From: Actinomadura sp. GC306
GTDB lineage: Bacteria; Actinomycetota; Actinomycetes; Streptosporangiales; Streptosporangiaceae
Direction: 5' to 3'
Length of the DNA stretch: 64,000 nucleotides
Assembly: GCF_004348665.1 (NCBI RefSeq)
Contig: NZ_SMKM01000001.1
Location: 62,001-126,000, forward strand
Shown here: one piece after another, positions 16,324-24,936 of the stretch
Layout: each line of letters starts with the position of its first letter
Position numbering within the stretch: position 1 is the stretch's first letter
The notes under the pieces: generated by a model
Seen by the model: only the letters and a program-made list of their open reading frames with translations
Told to the model about the DNA's origin: nothing
Database searches by the model: none
Program-made: the position numbers and the translations under genes

Positions 16324-16935
16324 CTACTTGGCGGACACCCAGACGAAGCCGTCCGGGTCGGTGAACGGCCCGGCGTCGCCGCCGATCCGGATGCGGTGCG
16401 AGCCGCTGCCCTCGGGGTCGATCCCGGCGACCTTCGCGAGGCCGCGGCGCTTGTAGAGCGAGAGCTTGAGCGGGCTTTCGGGCGTGGCGAACTCGACGTA
16501 CTTGCGGCCGTAGCTCTTGGCGACCTCGAAGCCCTGGTCGACGTAGAAATGCTTGCTCGCTGCCACGTCCTCGACCCCGAGCTGGAGCACGGTCTCGTCG
16601 ATGTCGCGGGAGGCGGGGCCGGAGTCCTTCTTGGACTGGGACGCGACGGTCCAGACGGTCCCGTCGGGGGCCTGGACGACGCCGCCGTAGCCCCAGAGGG
16701 ACTTCTTGGCCGGCTTCAGCGAGGTGGCGCCGGCCTTGAGAAAGGCGTCGACGACGGCGTCGGCGTCGGCCGGCTGGGACACGATGAGCGACATCGTGAA
16801 CCCGCGGAAACCGCTCGTCGCCGCGTCCGACGCCTCCAGACGCAGGTATTTGTCCATATCGAGGGCGGATGCGTAGAAACGCTCGGCGGCCGCTGTGTCG
16901 GCCACCTCTAGAGTGACGAATTCGACGGAAGCCAT
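16324..16935 (-). CDS. Two-domain VOC (glyoxalase/bleomycin-resistance fold) protein
   Basis: A 203-aa protein made of two vicinal-oxygen-chelate halves (about 1-95 and 105-203). Recognisable strands are FVTLEVADTAAAERFYASAL and LQLGVEDVAASKHFYVDQGF, the latter opening the second half. Related proteins are dioxygenases, lyases or drug-binding resistance proteins. Metal-ligand residues are not obvious, so binding or sequestration of the product is as likely as catalysis. ATG16935 was chosen from the domain start; upstream in-frame codons exist. It lies between the methyltransferase-like gene and the glycosyltransferase gene, all on the minus strand. Confidence 0.72.
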   Translation of the reverse strand: MASVEFVTLEVADTAAAERFYASALDMDKYLRLEASDAATSGFRGFTMSLIVSQPADADAVVDAFLKAGATSLKPAKKSLWGYGGVVQAPDGTVWTVASQSKKDSGPASRDIDETVLQLGVEDVAASKHFYVDQGFEVAKSYGRKYVEFATPESPLKLSLYKRRGLAKVAGIDPEGSGSHRIRIGGDAGPFTDPDGFVWVSAK

Positions 16936-17109
16936 GCCGCCCATGCTAGGTGCGTTCACCGGCCCGTGCTTCTCCAATCCTGATCGGGCGGCGCGATTCG
17001 CGTCCCGCGGCCCGGCATCGTCTCCGGCGGAAGTGCTGGTCATAGGCGAGATCATCCGTATCGCGAAAGTTGGAGATCTTTTTAAGGATCGGATGGCGTT
17101 CAACAATGC

Positions 17110-18267
17110 CTATGCGGCGGCGAGCGCCTCCATCGTGCGGACCACCTCGGCGGGCGTCGCGAGCGCGGCGTTCTCCGCCGCGAGGGCCCGCGCCCGCAGC
17201 GCGTACCGCGGCTCGGACAGGACCTCCCGGCACCCGGCGGCGAACGCCGCGGCCACGTCCGCGTCGGACGCGTGCCGTGCGGGCGGCACCGTCAGCGCGG
17301 CGCCGTAACCGGTCAGCGCCCGCGCGATGGCCCTGGTGTGGGTGTTCGGCGGGTGGATCAGCTGCGGCGCTCCCGCGGCCAGGGCCGTCATGGCGGTGGT
17401 GGCGCCCCCGTGGTTCACGACGAGGTCGCAGGTCGGGGCCACCGCGTCCAGCGGCATCCAGCCGACGCGGACGCCGGCCCCGCCGGCCTCGGCGCGGAAC
17501 TCCCCGGCCGCCTTCCCGGGCGCCGCGACGAGCACCTCCGCGCCGTCGGCGGCCAGCTCCGCCACCAGGAGCCGCAGCGCGGCGGCGGAGAGCATGCGGT
17601 AGTGGCCGCCCGAGGTGATCAGCACGCGCCGGCGGCCGGGGGAACGGGTGTACATCCACCGCTCCAGGCGGCGCTGCGGGTTGCTCGGGATCCAGCGCAT
17701 CGCCCACCCGTCCGGGGCGTCCGGCGGCCGGAGGGACGGCGGGCACGCCTCGACGAACAGCGCCGGATCCGGCAGCCCCGCCAGCCCCAGCCGCTCCAGC
17801 TCGGGCCGGAGCCCCTCCTCGGCGCCCGGGTCGACCTCCCGCGTGGGGACGCCGAGGTACTCGGAGTGCCGGACGTAGGGCACCTTGAGCCGGGTGGCGA
17901 GCAGCCCCGCCGCGAAGCTCATCGAGCCGCCGACGACCAGGTCGGGAGGCCAGTCGCCGGCCAGCTCCTGCAGCGGGCCGAGCGCGGCGGCCGCCATCCG
18001 GGCGAAGCCCCGGCCCGTGCCGAGCATCTCCTCCCGCAGATCGTCGGGATCCTGTGCGGCGTTCCGCGCGGGGCCGTTCATCACGAAGTGCCGGGTCGGC
18101 TCAGGCATGATCGAGACCGCCGGGATCTGCGTGGCGGCCGCGAACTCCATGAGCGGCTCGTTGGCGGCCAGGAGGACCTCGTGCCCCGCGTTCCGCACGG
18201 CCGTGGCGAGCGGCGCGACGGCGTAGACGGTCACCTGGCTGCCGACCGGGGTGAACAAGAACCTCAT
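17110..18267 (-). CDS. Glycosyltransferase, GT1 family (antibiotic type)
   Basis: A 385-aa GT-B fold enzyme. The N-terminal acceptor domain starts MRFLFTPVGSQVTVYAVAPLA. The C-terminal donor domain has VLITSGGHYR, the ADGAEVLVAAP strand and the nucleotide-sugar motif with CDLVVNHGGATTAMTALAAGAPQLIHPP. This is the UrdGT2/DesVII class that attaches dTDP-deoxysugars to polyketides. It is the only glycosyltransferase seen in the window and would use the 4-amino-2,4,6-trideoxy sugar. No DesVIII/EryCII-like helper was seen. ATG18267 follows AGGTGCC; TTG18279 is an alternative. The upstream region is shared with the divergent 2,3-dehydratase and contains GTTCAAC. Confidence 0.9.
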   Translation of the reverse strand: MRFLFTPVGSQVTVYAVAPLATAVRNAGHEVLLAANEPLMEFAAATQIPAVSIMPEPTRHFVMNGPARNAAQDPDDLREEMLGTGRGFARMAAAALGPLQELAGDWPPDLVVGGSMSFAAGLLATRLKVPYVRHSEYLGVPTREVDPGAEEGLRPELERLGLAGLPDPALFVEACPPSLRPPDAPDGWAMRWIPSNPQRRLERWMYTRSPGRRRVLITSGGHYRMLSAAALRLLVAELAADGAEVLVAAPGKAAGEFRAEAGGAGVRVGWMPLDAVAPTCDLVVNHGGATTAMTALAAGAPQLIHPPNTHTRAIARALTGYGAALTVPPARHASDADVAAAFAAGCREVLSEPRYALRARALAAENAALATPAEVVRTMEALAAA

Positions 18268-18378
18268 GGCACCTCGCAAGTCTCGGGTAGCGGCCTGCTC
18301 GTGGCCCGTCCGATTATGCGGGAGCCCCCGGCCGTCGCCATAAAGGTCGCGTCACGGAATTCGTCCTTTCCCCGGCGC

Positions 18379-18406
18379 GTTCAACCGCGCATGTCGGCAG
18401 TCGAAC
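18379..18406. promoter_or_regulatory. GTTCAAC element between glycosyltransferase and 2,3-dehydratase genes
   Basis: GTTCAAC at 18379-18385 is followed by GTCGAAC at 18400-18406, an imperfect opposite-facing copy 21 bp on. It is the cluster-wide heptamer in the 288-bp divergent region 18268-18555. The rest of that region shows no gene. Confidence 0.3.
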
Positions 18407-18555
18407 GTCCGCGACCACTGTGCGCGCCATGGCGCATTATGAAATGTGCCCGGAAACGGCCCGTCTCGTTAACCTGAACCGGCCCGGCCGGACCCGCCAT
18501 CGCGACTCCAATGATTGGTGCCGGTGCCCGAACCGAGGAGGAACGGTGATCCGCC

Positions 18556-19935
18556 ATGACCGCAGGGCTGCTGCTGAGGCCGCGCTCTGGTGCGGCGACC
18601 GCTGACCGGCTGGCCCGCTCCGCCGCCGCCGCGGAGGGCGCCGGCATGGTCACCGGCGACGTGCCCGCCTGGCTCGGCTCCCGCAGGCGGGCGCACGCTG
18701 CCCGGGTACGGCGCATCCCCTTCGCGGAGCTCGACGGCTGGTCGTTCGAGGCCGGCACCGGCGACCTGCGGCACCGCAGCGGGCGGTTCTTCTCGGTCGA
18801 GGGCCTGCACGTCACCCGGCCGGACGGGGAGTGGCGGCAGCCCATCATCGTGCAACCGGAGATCGGCATCCTCGGAATCCTGGCCAAGGAGTTCGGCGGA
18901 GTCCTCCATTTCCTGATGCAGGCCAAGATGGAGCCCGGGAACCCGAACCTGGTGCAGCTCTCCCCGACCGTGCAGGCCACCCGGAGCAACTACACCAAGG
19001 CGCACGGCGGGGCGACGGTCCGCTACCTGGAGCACTTCCTCCGTCCCGACCCCGACCAAGTGCTCACCGACGTGCTCCAGTCCGAGCACGGCTCGTGGTT
19101 CCACCGCAAGCGCAACCGCAACATGATCGTCGAAGCGGCCGGGGACGTGCCGGACCACGACGACTTCCGCTGGCTCACCCTCGGCCAGCTCGGCGCGCTG
19201 CTGCACGAGGACAACCTGGTGAACATGGACGCGCGCACCGTGCTGGGCAGCGCGCCGATGACGCATCCCGAGCGGACCGCGCTGACGCCGGACGACGGCC
19301 TGCTGTCCTGGTTCACCGGAGAGCGGGCCCGCCGGGACGTCGACGCCCGCCGCATCCCCCTGCGCGAGGCGACCGGCTGGCACCGCGACGCCGACTCCGT
19401 CCACCGCGCGGACGGCAGGTTCTTCCGGGTGGTCGCCGTCGCGGTCGAGGGCTCCGCCCGCGAGGTGTCCAGCTGGACCCAGCCCCTCTTCGAGCCCGCC
19501 GGCCGCGGCATCGTCGGGTTCGCGTACCGCAGGTTCGGCGGCGTCCCGCACGTCCTCGTGCACGCCCGCGTCGAAGGCGGGTTCCTCGACACCGCCGAGC
19601 TCGGGCCGACCGTGCAGTACACGCCGGAGAACTACGCCCACCTGCCTCCGGCGGAGCGGCCGCCGTTCCTCGACCTGATGCTCGGCATGCCGCCCGCCCG
19701 CATCCGCTACGCGGCGGTCCACTCGGAGGAGGGCGGCCGGTTCCGCGACGCCGAGAGCCGCTACCTGATCGCCGAGACCGACGAGTCGACGACCCCCGCC
19801 GCGGCCCCGCCCGGCTACCAGTGGGTCACCCCGGGGCAGCTGAACCGGCTGGCCCGGCACAGCCACTACGTCAACGTGCAGGCCCGGACCCTGCTGGCCG
19901 TCCTCAACACGCACCCGGCCGGAGGCCCTGTTTGA
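18556..19935 (+). CDS. NDP-hexose 2,3-dehydratase
   Basis: A 459-aa member of the TylX3/EvaA/SpnO family, which removes the C-2 hydroxyl of a dTDP-4-keto-6-deoxy sugar in the first step of 2-deoxygenation. The protein is an internal duplication typical of the family: each half has a REAT/RRIP start, RFF(S/R)V, a (W)xQP(I/L) segment, GxLxFxxxxFGGxxHxLxxAxxEPG-like cores and LxPTVQxTxxNY. ATG18556 is the first start after an in-frame stop. The strong GAGGAGG lies 14 nt away and is better spaced for an out-of-frame GTG at 18546. The stop overlaps the ABC transporter start. Confidence 0.92.
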   Translation: MTAGLLLRPRSGAATADRLARSAAAAEGAGMVTGDVPAWLGSRRRAHAARVRRIPFAELDGWSFEAGTGDLRHRSGRFFSVEGLHVTRPDGEWRQPIIVQPEIGILGILAKEFGGVLHFLMQAKMEPGNPNLVQLSPTVQATRSNYTKAHGGATVRYLEHFLRPDPDQVLTDVLQSEHGSWFHRKRNRNMIVEAAGDVPDHDDFRWLTLGQLGALLHEDNLVNMDARTVLGSAPMTHPERTALTPDDGLLSWFTGERARRDVDARRIPLREATGWHRDADSVHRADGRFFRVVAVAVEGSAREVSSWTQPLFEPAGRGIVGFAYRRFGGVPHVLVHARVEGGFLDTAELGPTVQYTPENYAHLPPAERPPFLDLMLGMPPARIRYAAVHSEEGGRFRDAESRYLIAETDESTTPAAAPPGYQWVTPGQLNRLARHSHYVNVQARTLLAVLNTHPAGGPV

Positions 19936-21719
19936 GCTCCCCAGAGACCGGAACCCCGCTGGCCCGCGTGCCGCTGCGGCGCGTCCTCGGACTGTTCCGG
20001 CCGTACCGGCTGAACCTGCTGTCCGTGGGCGCCCTCGTGGTCGCCTCGTCGCTCGTCTCCCTGGTCAACCCGTTCCTGATCCGGGAGGTCGTGGACGTGG
20101 CCCTGCCCGAGGGGCGGACGGGCCTGCTGACGGTGCTGGCGATCGGCATGATCGTCGTGTCGGTCGCCAACAGCGTGTTCGGCGTCCTGCAGAGCTACAT
20201 CTCCACCAAGGTCGGCCAGCGCGTCATGCACGACCTGCGCACCGCCGTCTACCGGCACCTGCAGCGCATGTCGCTGGCGTTCTTCACCCGGACCCGCACC
20301 GGCGAGGTGCAGTCGCGCATCGCCAACGACATCGGCGGCATGCAGGCCACCGTGACGACCACCGCGACCACGCTGGTGTCCAACCTGACCACGGTGATCG
20401 CCACGGTGGCCGCCATGCTCGTCCTCGACTGGCGCCTCGCCCTCGCGTCGCTCGCAATGATGCCGTTCTTCGGCTGGCTCAGCCGCCGCATCGGGACCGA
20501 GCGCCGCCGCATCACCCGCGACCGGCAGCGGCAGCTCGCGGCGGTCTCCTCGATCGTCCAGGAGTCGCTGTCGGTGAGCGGCATCCTGCTCAGCCACACG
20601 ATGGGCCGCTCACGGTCGCTGAACGACACCTTCGCGGCCGAATCGGGCAAGGTGGCCGACCTGGAGGTCCGGTCCAGCATGGCGGGACGCTGGAGCCAGT
20701 CGTGGATCCAGATCGTCATGTCCTCGATGCCGGCCCTGACCTACTGGGCGGCCGGGCTCGCGGGCCCCGGCTCGACGATCTCCATCGGCACGGTCGTGGC
20801 GTTCACCACCCTGCAGCTGAACCTGTTCCGCCCGATGGTCCAGCTCCTGGACGTCGGGGTCGAGATGCAGGCGTCGCTCGAACTGTTCGACCGCATCTTC
20901 GAGTACCTGGACCTGCCGGTCGACATCCCCGAGCCGGCGCACCCGGTCGCCCCGGCGGCGCCGCGCGGGGACCTGCGGCTGCGGGACGTCTCCTTCTCCT
21001 ACGCCGGTGCCGACCGGCCCACGCTCAGCGGCATCGACGTGACCGTCCCCGCCGGGCACAGCCTCGCGATCGTCGGCGAGACCGGGGCCGGCAAGACCAC
21101 GCTCAGCTACCTCATCCCCAGGCTGTACGACGCGACGTCGGGGCGCGTCACGATCGACGGGGTGGACGTGCGACGGATGTCCGCCGCCACGCTCGCCACC
21201 ACGGTCGGGGTGGTGTCCCAGGAGATCCACCTGTTCCACGCGACGGTCGCCGAGAACCTGCGCTTCGCCAAGCCCGGCGCGACCGACGAGGAGCTCGTCG
21301 CCGCCGCGGAGGTCGCGCAGATCCACGACCACATCATGTCGCTGCCGCACGGCTACGAGGCCGTGATCGGGGAGCGCGGCTACCGGCTGTCCGGCGGGGA
21401 GAAGCAGCGCCTCGCGATCGCCCGCGCCGTGCTGCGCGACCCGCGCATCCTCGTGCTGGACGAGGCCACCAGCGCCCTCGACACGCACACCGAACGGGCC
21501 GTCCTGGAGGCCATCGAGGCGGTGAGCGCGGGCCGCACCACGATCATGATCGCGCACCGGCTGTCCACGATCCGGGAGGCCGACGAGATCATCGTGCTGG
21601 ACGCGGGCGAGATCGTCGAGCGCGGCACCCACGCCGAGCTGCTCGGCCGCCGCGGCCGCTACGCGGCGCTGGTCGAGCGCGACGTCGACATCTTCGAGCC
21701 CGCCGCCCGGACCCCCTGA
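19932..21719 (+). CDS. ABC exporter, fused membrane and ATPase half-transporter
   Basis: A 595-aa type IV exporter half. The membrane domain of about six helices spans roughly 25-310. The ATPase domain has Walker A GETGAGKT, signature LSGGEKQR and Walker B ILVLDEATSALD, with the following His in IMIAHRLST. It probably works as a homodimer and exports the pathway product or confers self-resistance. The proposed start is TTG19932, overlapping the 2,3-dehydratase stop, with GGAGG 6 nt upstream, so translation is coupled. A bidirectional hairpin follows. Confidence 0.9.
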   Translation: MSSPETGTPLARVPLRRVLGLFRPYRLNLLSVGALVVASSLVSLVNPFLIREVVDVALPEGRTGLLTVLAIGMIVVSVANSVFGVLQSYISTKVGQRVMHDLRTAVYRHLQRMSLAFFTRTRTGEVQSRIANDIGGMQATVTTTATTLVSNLTTVIATVAAMLVLDWRLALASLAMMPFFGWLSRRIGTERRRITRDRQRQLAAVSSIVQESLSVSGILLSHTMGRSRSLNDTFAAESGKVADLEVRSSMAGRWSQSWIQIVMSSMPALTYWAAGLAGPGSTISIGTVVAFTTLQLNLFRPMVQLLDVGVEMQASLELFDRIFEYLDLPVDIPEPAHPVAPAAPRGDLRLRDVSFSYAGADRPTLSGIDVTVPAGHSLAIVGETGAGKTTLSYLIPRLYDATSGRVTIDGVDVRRMSAATLATTVGVVSQEIHLFHATVAENLRFAKPGATDEELVAAAEVAQIHDHIMSLPHGYEAVIGERGYRLSGGEKQRLAIARAVLRDPRILVLDEATSALDTHTERAVLEAIEAVSAGRTTIMIAHRLSTIREADEIIVLDAGEIVERGTHAELLGRRGRYAALVERDVDIFEPAARTP

Positions 21720-21775
21720 CGCGGCCCTGCCCGGCCGGCCCTGCCGGCCAGCCGTGCCCGGCCGGAGCCGACGAA

Positions 21776-21806
21776 GGCCGCGACGCCGTTTCCGGTCGTC
21801 GCGGCC
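21776..21806. terminator. Hairpin between convergent ABC transporter and methyltransferase genes
   Basis: GGCCGCGAC (21776-21784) pairs with GTCGCGGCC (21798-21806) around a 13-nt loop. It sits in the 109-bp gap between two gene ends and would serve both strands. Confidence 0.6.
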
Positions 21807-21828
21807 TCGTGCGGCCCCGCGGCGCGGG

Positions 21829-22881
21829 TCAGCGGGCGAACTCCAGGATCGAGCGTCCCGACTCGGTGGGAATGGTGCCGCGCAGCGAGAGCCCCGCGCC
21901 GGCCGCGAGCGCGCGGTACTCGTCCAGCGAGCGCTCCCGGCCGCCGATGACGGACAGCATCCGCAGGTCCATGGCGGTGGTCATCGGCGAGTTCCCCTGG
22001 TCGGCGACGAGCTGCTCGATGACCAGCACCCGGCCCGACGGGCCCGCGGTCTCGGCCGCCTCGGCGCAGCGGCGCAAGATCGTCCGGGCGTCCTCGTCGT
22101 CCCAGTCGTGGAGGACCCGCGACAGGACGTAGACGTCACCGCCGGGCGGCAGGGTGGCGAAGAAGCTCGCCGAGGAGAAGTCGCAGCGGTCGGCGAGACC
22201 CGCCGCTTCGAGGTCGCGCCGCCCCGTCTCGACGACGGACGGCAGATCGACGAGCGTCCCGCGCAGGGCGGGGTGCTTGGCGAGCAGGGCGGCCAGGAGC
22301 GTGCCCGTCCCGCCTCCGACGTCCACGACGCCGCGCACGCCCGACCAGTCGTAGGCGGTGGTGACCTCGTCGGCCACCAGCGAGACCTGCGCCGCCATCA
22401 GCGCGTCGAAGGCCCGGCCGCGCTCGGGGTCGGCCTCCAGGTCGGCCCAGAACGTCCGCCCGAACATGTCCTCGTAGACGGGCCGCCCGGTGCGCGCGAC
22501 CTGGAGCATCCCCGACAGCGCCATGTCGGAGCGCCCCAGCCCGCCGTCCATGTCCAGCCAGTGCCGCATGCCCCCGCCGGAGGGGTCGGTGAGCAGCGGG
22601 CGGGACAGCTCGGTCAGCGCGTACTCTCCCGGTTCCGGCTGCGCGAACACACCCTTGGCGACGAGGTGCCGCAGCAGCCGTTCCAGGGCGGCCGGGTCGG
22701 CCCCGCACCGCTGGGCGAGCTCGGCCGCGCTCCCGGCGCCCTCGTCGATCAGATCGGCCAGCCGCAGCGTGGCGGCGACCCGGATGGCGTACGGCGTTAT
22801 CAGGTCGGACAGCGCCCGCAGCCTCTGCACGTTCCCTGTGTGCGCTCCGCCGCCCGGAGGGCCGCCTCGTCCAGCGCTCAT
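21829..22881 (-). CDS. SAM-dependent O-methyltransferase
   Basis: A 350-aa DnrK/TcmN-type enzyme. It has an N-terminal dimerisation domain (about 20-110), the SAM motif VVDVGGGTGTLL, the LVDLPSVVE segment, and the complete catalytic motif SRVLHDWDDEDA with the general-base His. It probably methylates a phenolic or enolic hydroxyl of the polyketide or the sugar. ATG22881 has GGGAGG 8 nt upstream; GTG22887 is possible. It sits 39 bp downstream of the protoporphyrinogen-oxidase-like gene on the same strand, so the two likely share a transcript. Confidence 0.88.
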   Translation of the reverse strand: MSAGRGGPPGGGAHTGNVQRLRALSDLITPYAIRVAATLRLADLIDEGAGSAAELAQRCGADPAALERLLRHLVAKGVFAQPEPGEYALTELSRPLLTDPSGGGMRHWLDMDGGLGRSDMALSGMLQVARTGRPVYEDMFGRTFWADLEADPERGRAFDALMAAQVSLVADEVTTAYDWSGVRGVVDVGGGTGTLLAALLAKHPALRGTLVDLPSVVETGRRDLEAAGLADRCDFSSASFFATLPPGGDVYVLSRVLHDWDDEDARTILRRCAEAAETAGPSGRVLVIEQLVADQGNSPMTTAMDLRMLSVIGGRERSLDEYRALAAGAGLSLRGTIPTESGRSILEFAR

Positions 22882-22920
22882 GCTCACTACCTCCCGCCTT
22901 TCGGCTACCGGTGTCGCGGG

Positions 22921-24405
22921 TCACGCGCCGCGCGCTTCGGCGGCGCTGCCGAGATGGGTGAGGACCTGCTGGGCGGCCTTGCGGCCGGTGTTCATGCACT
23001 GGCCGATCCCCACTCCCTCGTACGCGGCGCCGCAGACCGCGAGCCCCGGCTGCACGGCGAGCCGGCTGCGGATCTGCTTGGACCGGGCGGGGTGGCCGAC
23101 GGTGTACTGGGGGAACGCCCGCTCCCACCGGTTCACCCGGGTGGCCACGGGCGCACCGGCCGCCCCGGTGGCCTCGGCGAGTTCGCCGGCCGCCAGCGCG
23201 GCGAGGTCGGCGTCGTCGCGCTCCAGCAGGTCCCGCGCGTCGACGCCGCCCGCCTGGCAGCGCACGATCTCCACGTCGCCGGCCATGTGCCGCCACTTCA
23301 CCGACGAGAACGTGACGGACCGGACCGTCCGCCCGTCGACCGCCGGTACCCGGTAGCCGGCCAGGCCGCCGTCGCCGGGCCCGCCGCGGAACGTCCCGCG
23401 CGGGTAGGCCAGCGTGATCATCACCGCGTCGGCGTACGGGATCCCGGCCAGCCCGGTGCAGGCCGCGCCGGTTTCAGGGAGCCCGGCCAGCAGGGCGCCC
23501 GCGGGGCCCGCCGGAACCGCGAGGATGACCGCGTCGGCGGCGATCTCCTCCCGCCCAGCGGCCGAGTCCGCCGTCAGCCGCCAGCCGTGCCCGTCCCGCG
23601 CCAGCCCGGTCACCTTCGTCCCGGTCCGCAGCGCGGCTCCCGGGGAGGCGGCCAGGACGGCGTCGGCCATCACGCCGGGCAGCGCGCCCATCCCGCCGAC
23701 GAGCGTGCCCAGCCCGTTGTGCAGCTCGGGCACGTTCGAGCCGGGGGAGGGGACTAGCATGCCCGCCGCGTCGGCTAGCGACGGGCGCTTGCGCGACGCC
23801 ATCGCCAGCGGCGGCAGCGTGGCCTCGAACGACAGCTCCGCCGCGCGGCCGGCGCACATCTCGTGGACGAACGGATCGATCAGCCGGTCCACGACCTCCT
23901 GGCCGAACCGCGCCGCGACGTACTCGCCGACCGCCACGTCCCCGTTCCGGTTCGTCGCGGGAAGCTCGCGGTCCTTCCGCGCGCGGGCGACGCCCTCGTC
24001 CGACAGCACGCCCGACCGGGCGAGCTCGTCCAGGTCCGAGGGCACGCTCATGAAGTGACCGCCGGGCAGCGGCCACATGCCGCCCCGGGTCCAGGTCGCC
24101 ACGGCGGTGTTGCCGGCGGACACGAGCCGCTCGCCCAGCGCCGTCCGGCCGATCAGCCATTCGGTCTTCGGACGCCACACCGCCTCGGCGCCCTCGTCCA
24201 CCGCGACGCCCGCGACCTCCGACACGGACAGCTGCCCGCCCAGCCGGGACGACGCCTCGCACAGCGTCAGCCGCACCGGCTCGTCGCGCAGCAGGAACGC
24301 CGCGGACAGGCCGGCGATCCCACCGCCGACGATCACGACGTGCGGCACGTCCGACGTTCTGTCGCGGGCGGGACGCCGCCCGGTGCCCGTTTTCTGATCG
24401 ACCAT
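22921..24405 (-). CDS. Protoporphyrinogen-oxidase-like FAD enzyme
   Basis: A 494-aa flavoprotein of the HemY/CgoX (flavin amine oxidase) superfamily. It has the FAD loop VVIVGGGIAGLSAAFLL, the glutamate hand-off CEASSRLGGQ, the mid-domain PFVHEMCAGRAAELSFEATLP, and the C-terminal FAD motif CGAAYEGVGIGQCMNTGRKAA. Housekeeping versions oxidise (copro)porphyrinogen for heme. Here the gene lies between a methyltransferase and the hydrazine cassette, away from other heme genes. A dedicated role, such as oxidising a nitrogen-bearing or polyketide intermediate, is an inference; a displaced heme enzyme is the alternative. ATG24405 has GAGGGAG 8 nt upstream. Confidence 0.8.
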   Translation of the reverse strand: MVDQKTGTGRRPARDRTSDVPHVVIVGGGIAGLSAAFLLRDEPVRLTLCEASSRLGGQLSVSEVAGVAVDEGAEAVWRPKTEWLIGRTALGERLVSAGNTAVATWTRGGMWPLPGGHFMSVPSDLDELARSGVLSDEGVARARKDRELPATNRNGDVAVGEYVAARFGQEVVDRLIDPFVHEMCAGRAAELSFEATLPPLAMASRKRPSLADAAGMLVPSPGSNVPELHNGLGTLVGGMGALPGVMADAVLAASPGAALRTGTKVTGLARDGHGWRLTADSAAGREEIAADAVILAVPAGPAGALLAGLPETGAACTGLAGIPYADAVMITLAYPRGTFRGGPGDGGLAGYRVPAVDGRTVRSVTFSSVKWRHMAGDVEIVRCQAGGVDARDLLERDDADLAALAAGELAEATGAAGAPVATRVNRWERAFPQYTVGHPARSKQIRSRLAVQPGLAVCGAAYEGVGIGQCMNTGRKAAQQVLTHLGSAAEARGA

Positions 24406-24534
24406 CACGCACACTCCCTCGAATTGCTCGGAACCGCGTCGGCACACCGTGGCACCACCGCCCATAACGCCGGTCGAGCGCTGGTGGACAAGGGGCCTGT
24501 TCCGCCCCGCCGTGAAAGGCCCGGCGCCGTCCGG

Positions 24535-24936
24535 TCAGGGGTTCAGCACCCAGGCGGATTCGTGCCGGGTGAAGCCGATGTGCGGGTAGTAGTCCGCCGC
24601 GGCGGGTGCCGACAGAAGCACGATCTTGGCCTGCGGCGCCTCTTTCCGCGTCGCGTCGATCAGCGCCCTTCCGATACCGGATCGCTGGTGCGCGCGGCGG
24701 ACCGCGATATCGGACAGGTAGGTCACGTAGGAGAAGTCGGAGACGCTTCGTGCGATGCCAACGAGTTCCCCGTCGATGCGGCAGGTCACGACGAGGTTGG
24801 CGTTGCGCACCATCGCCGCCATGCGCCCGGTGTCCGCCACCGGCCGGCGGTCGCCGAGGCCCGAGGACCGGTAGACGTCCAGGACGTCATCCAGGTCAAG
24901 TGCGGTGCCGTTCTCACGCTGGATGTCCCATGTCAC
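24535..24936 (-). CDS. GNAT N-acetyltransferase of the hydrazine cassette
   Basis: A small 133-aa acetyltransferase. The acetyl-CoA pyrophosphate loop is RSGIGRALIDATRK, with the preceding strand SDIAVRRAHQ and the end LSAPAAADYYPHIGF. In fosfazinomycin and kinamycin, as I recall, an enzyme of this class (FzmQ type) acetylates a hydrazino acid so that acetylhydrazine can be released. GTG24936 has GGAG 7 nt upstream and overlaps the end of the lyase gene by 23 bp, so the two are tightly coupled. The substrate is inferred from the neighbours. Confidence 0.8.
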   Translation of the reverse strand: MTWDIQRENGTALDLDDVLDVYRSSGLGDRRPVADTGRMAAMVRNANLVVTCRIDGELVGIARSVSDFSYVTYLSDIAVRRAHQRSGIGRALIDATRKEAPQAKIVLLSAPAAADYYPHIGFTRHESAWVLNP

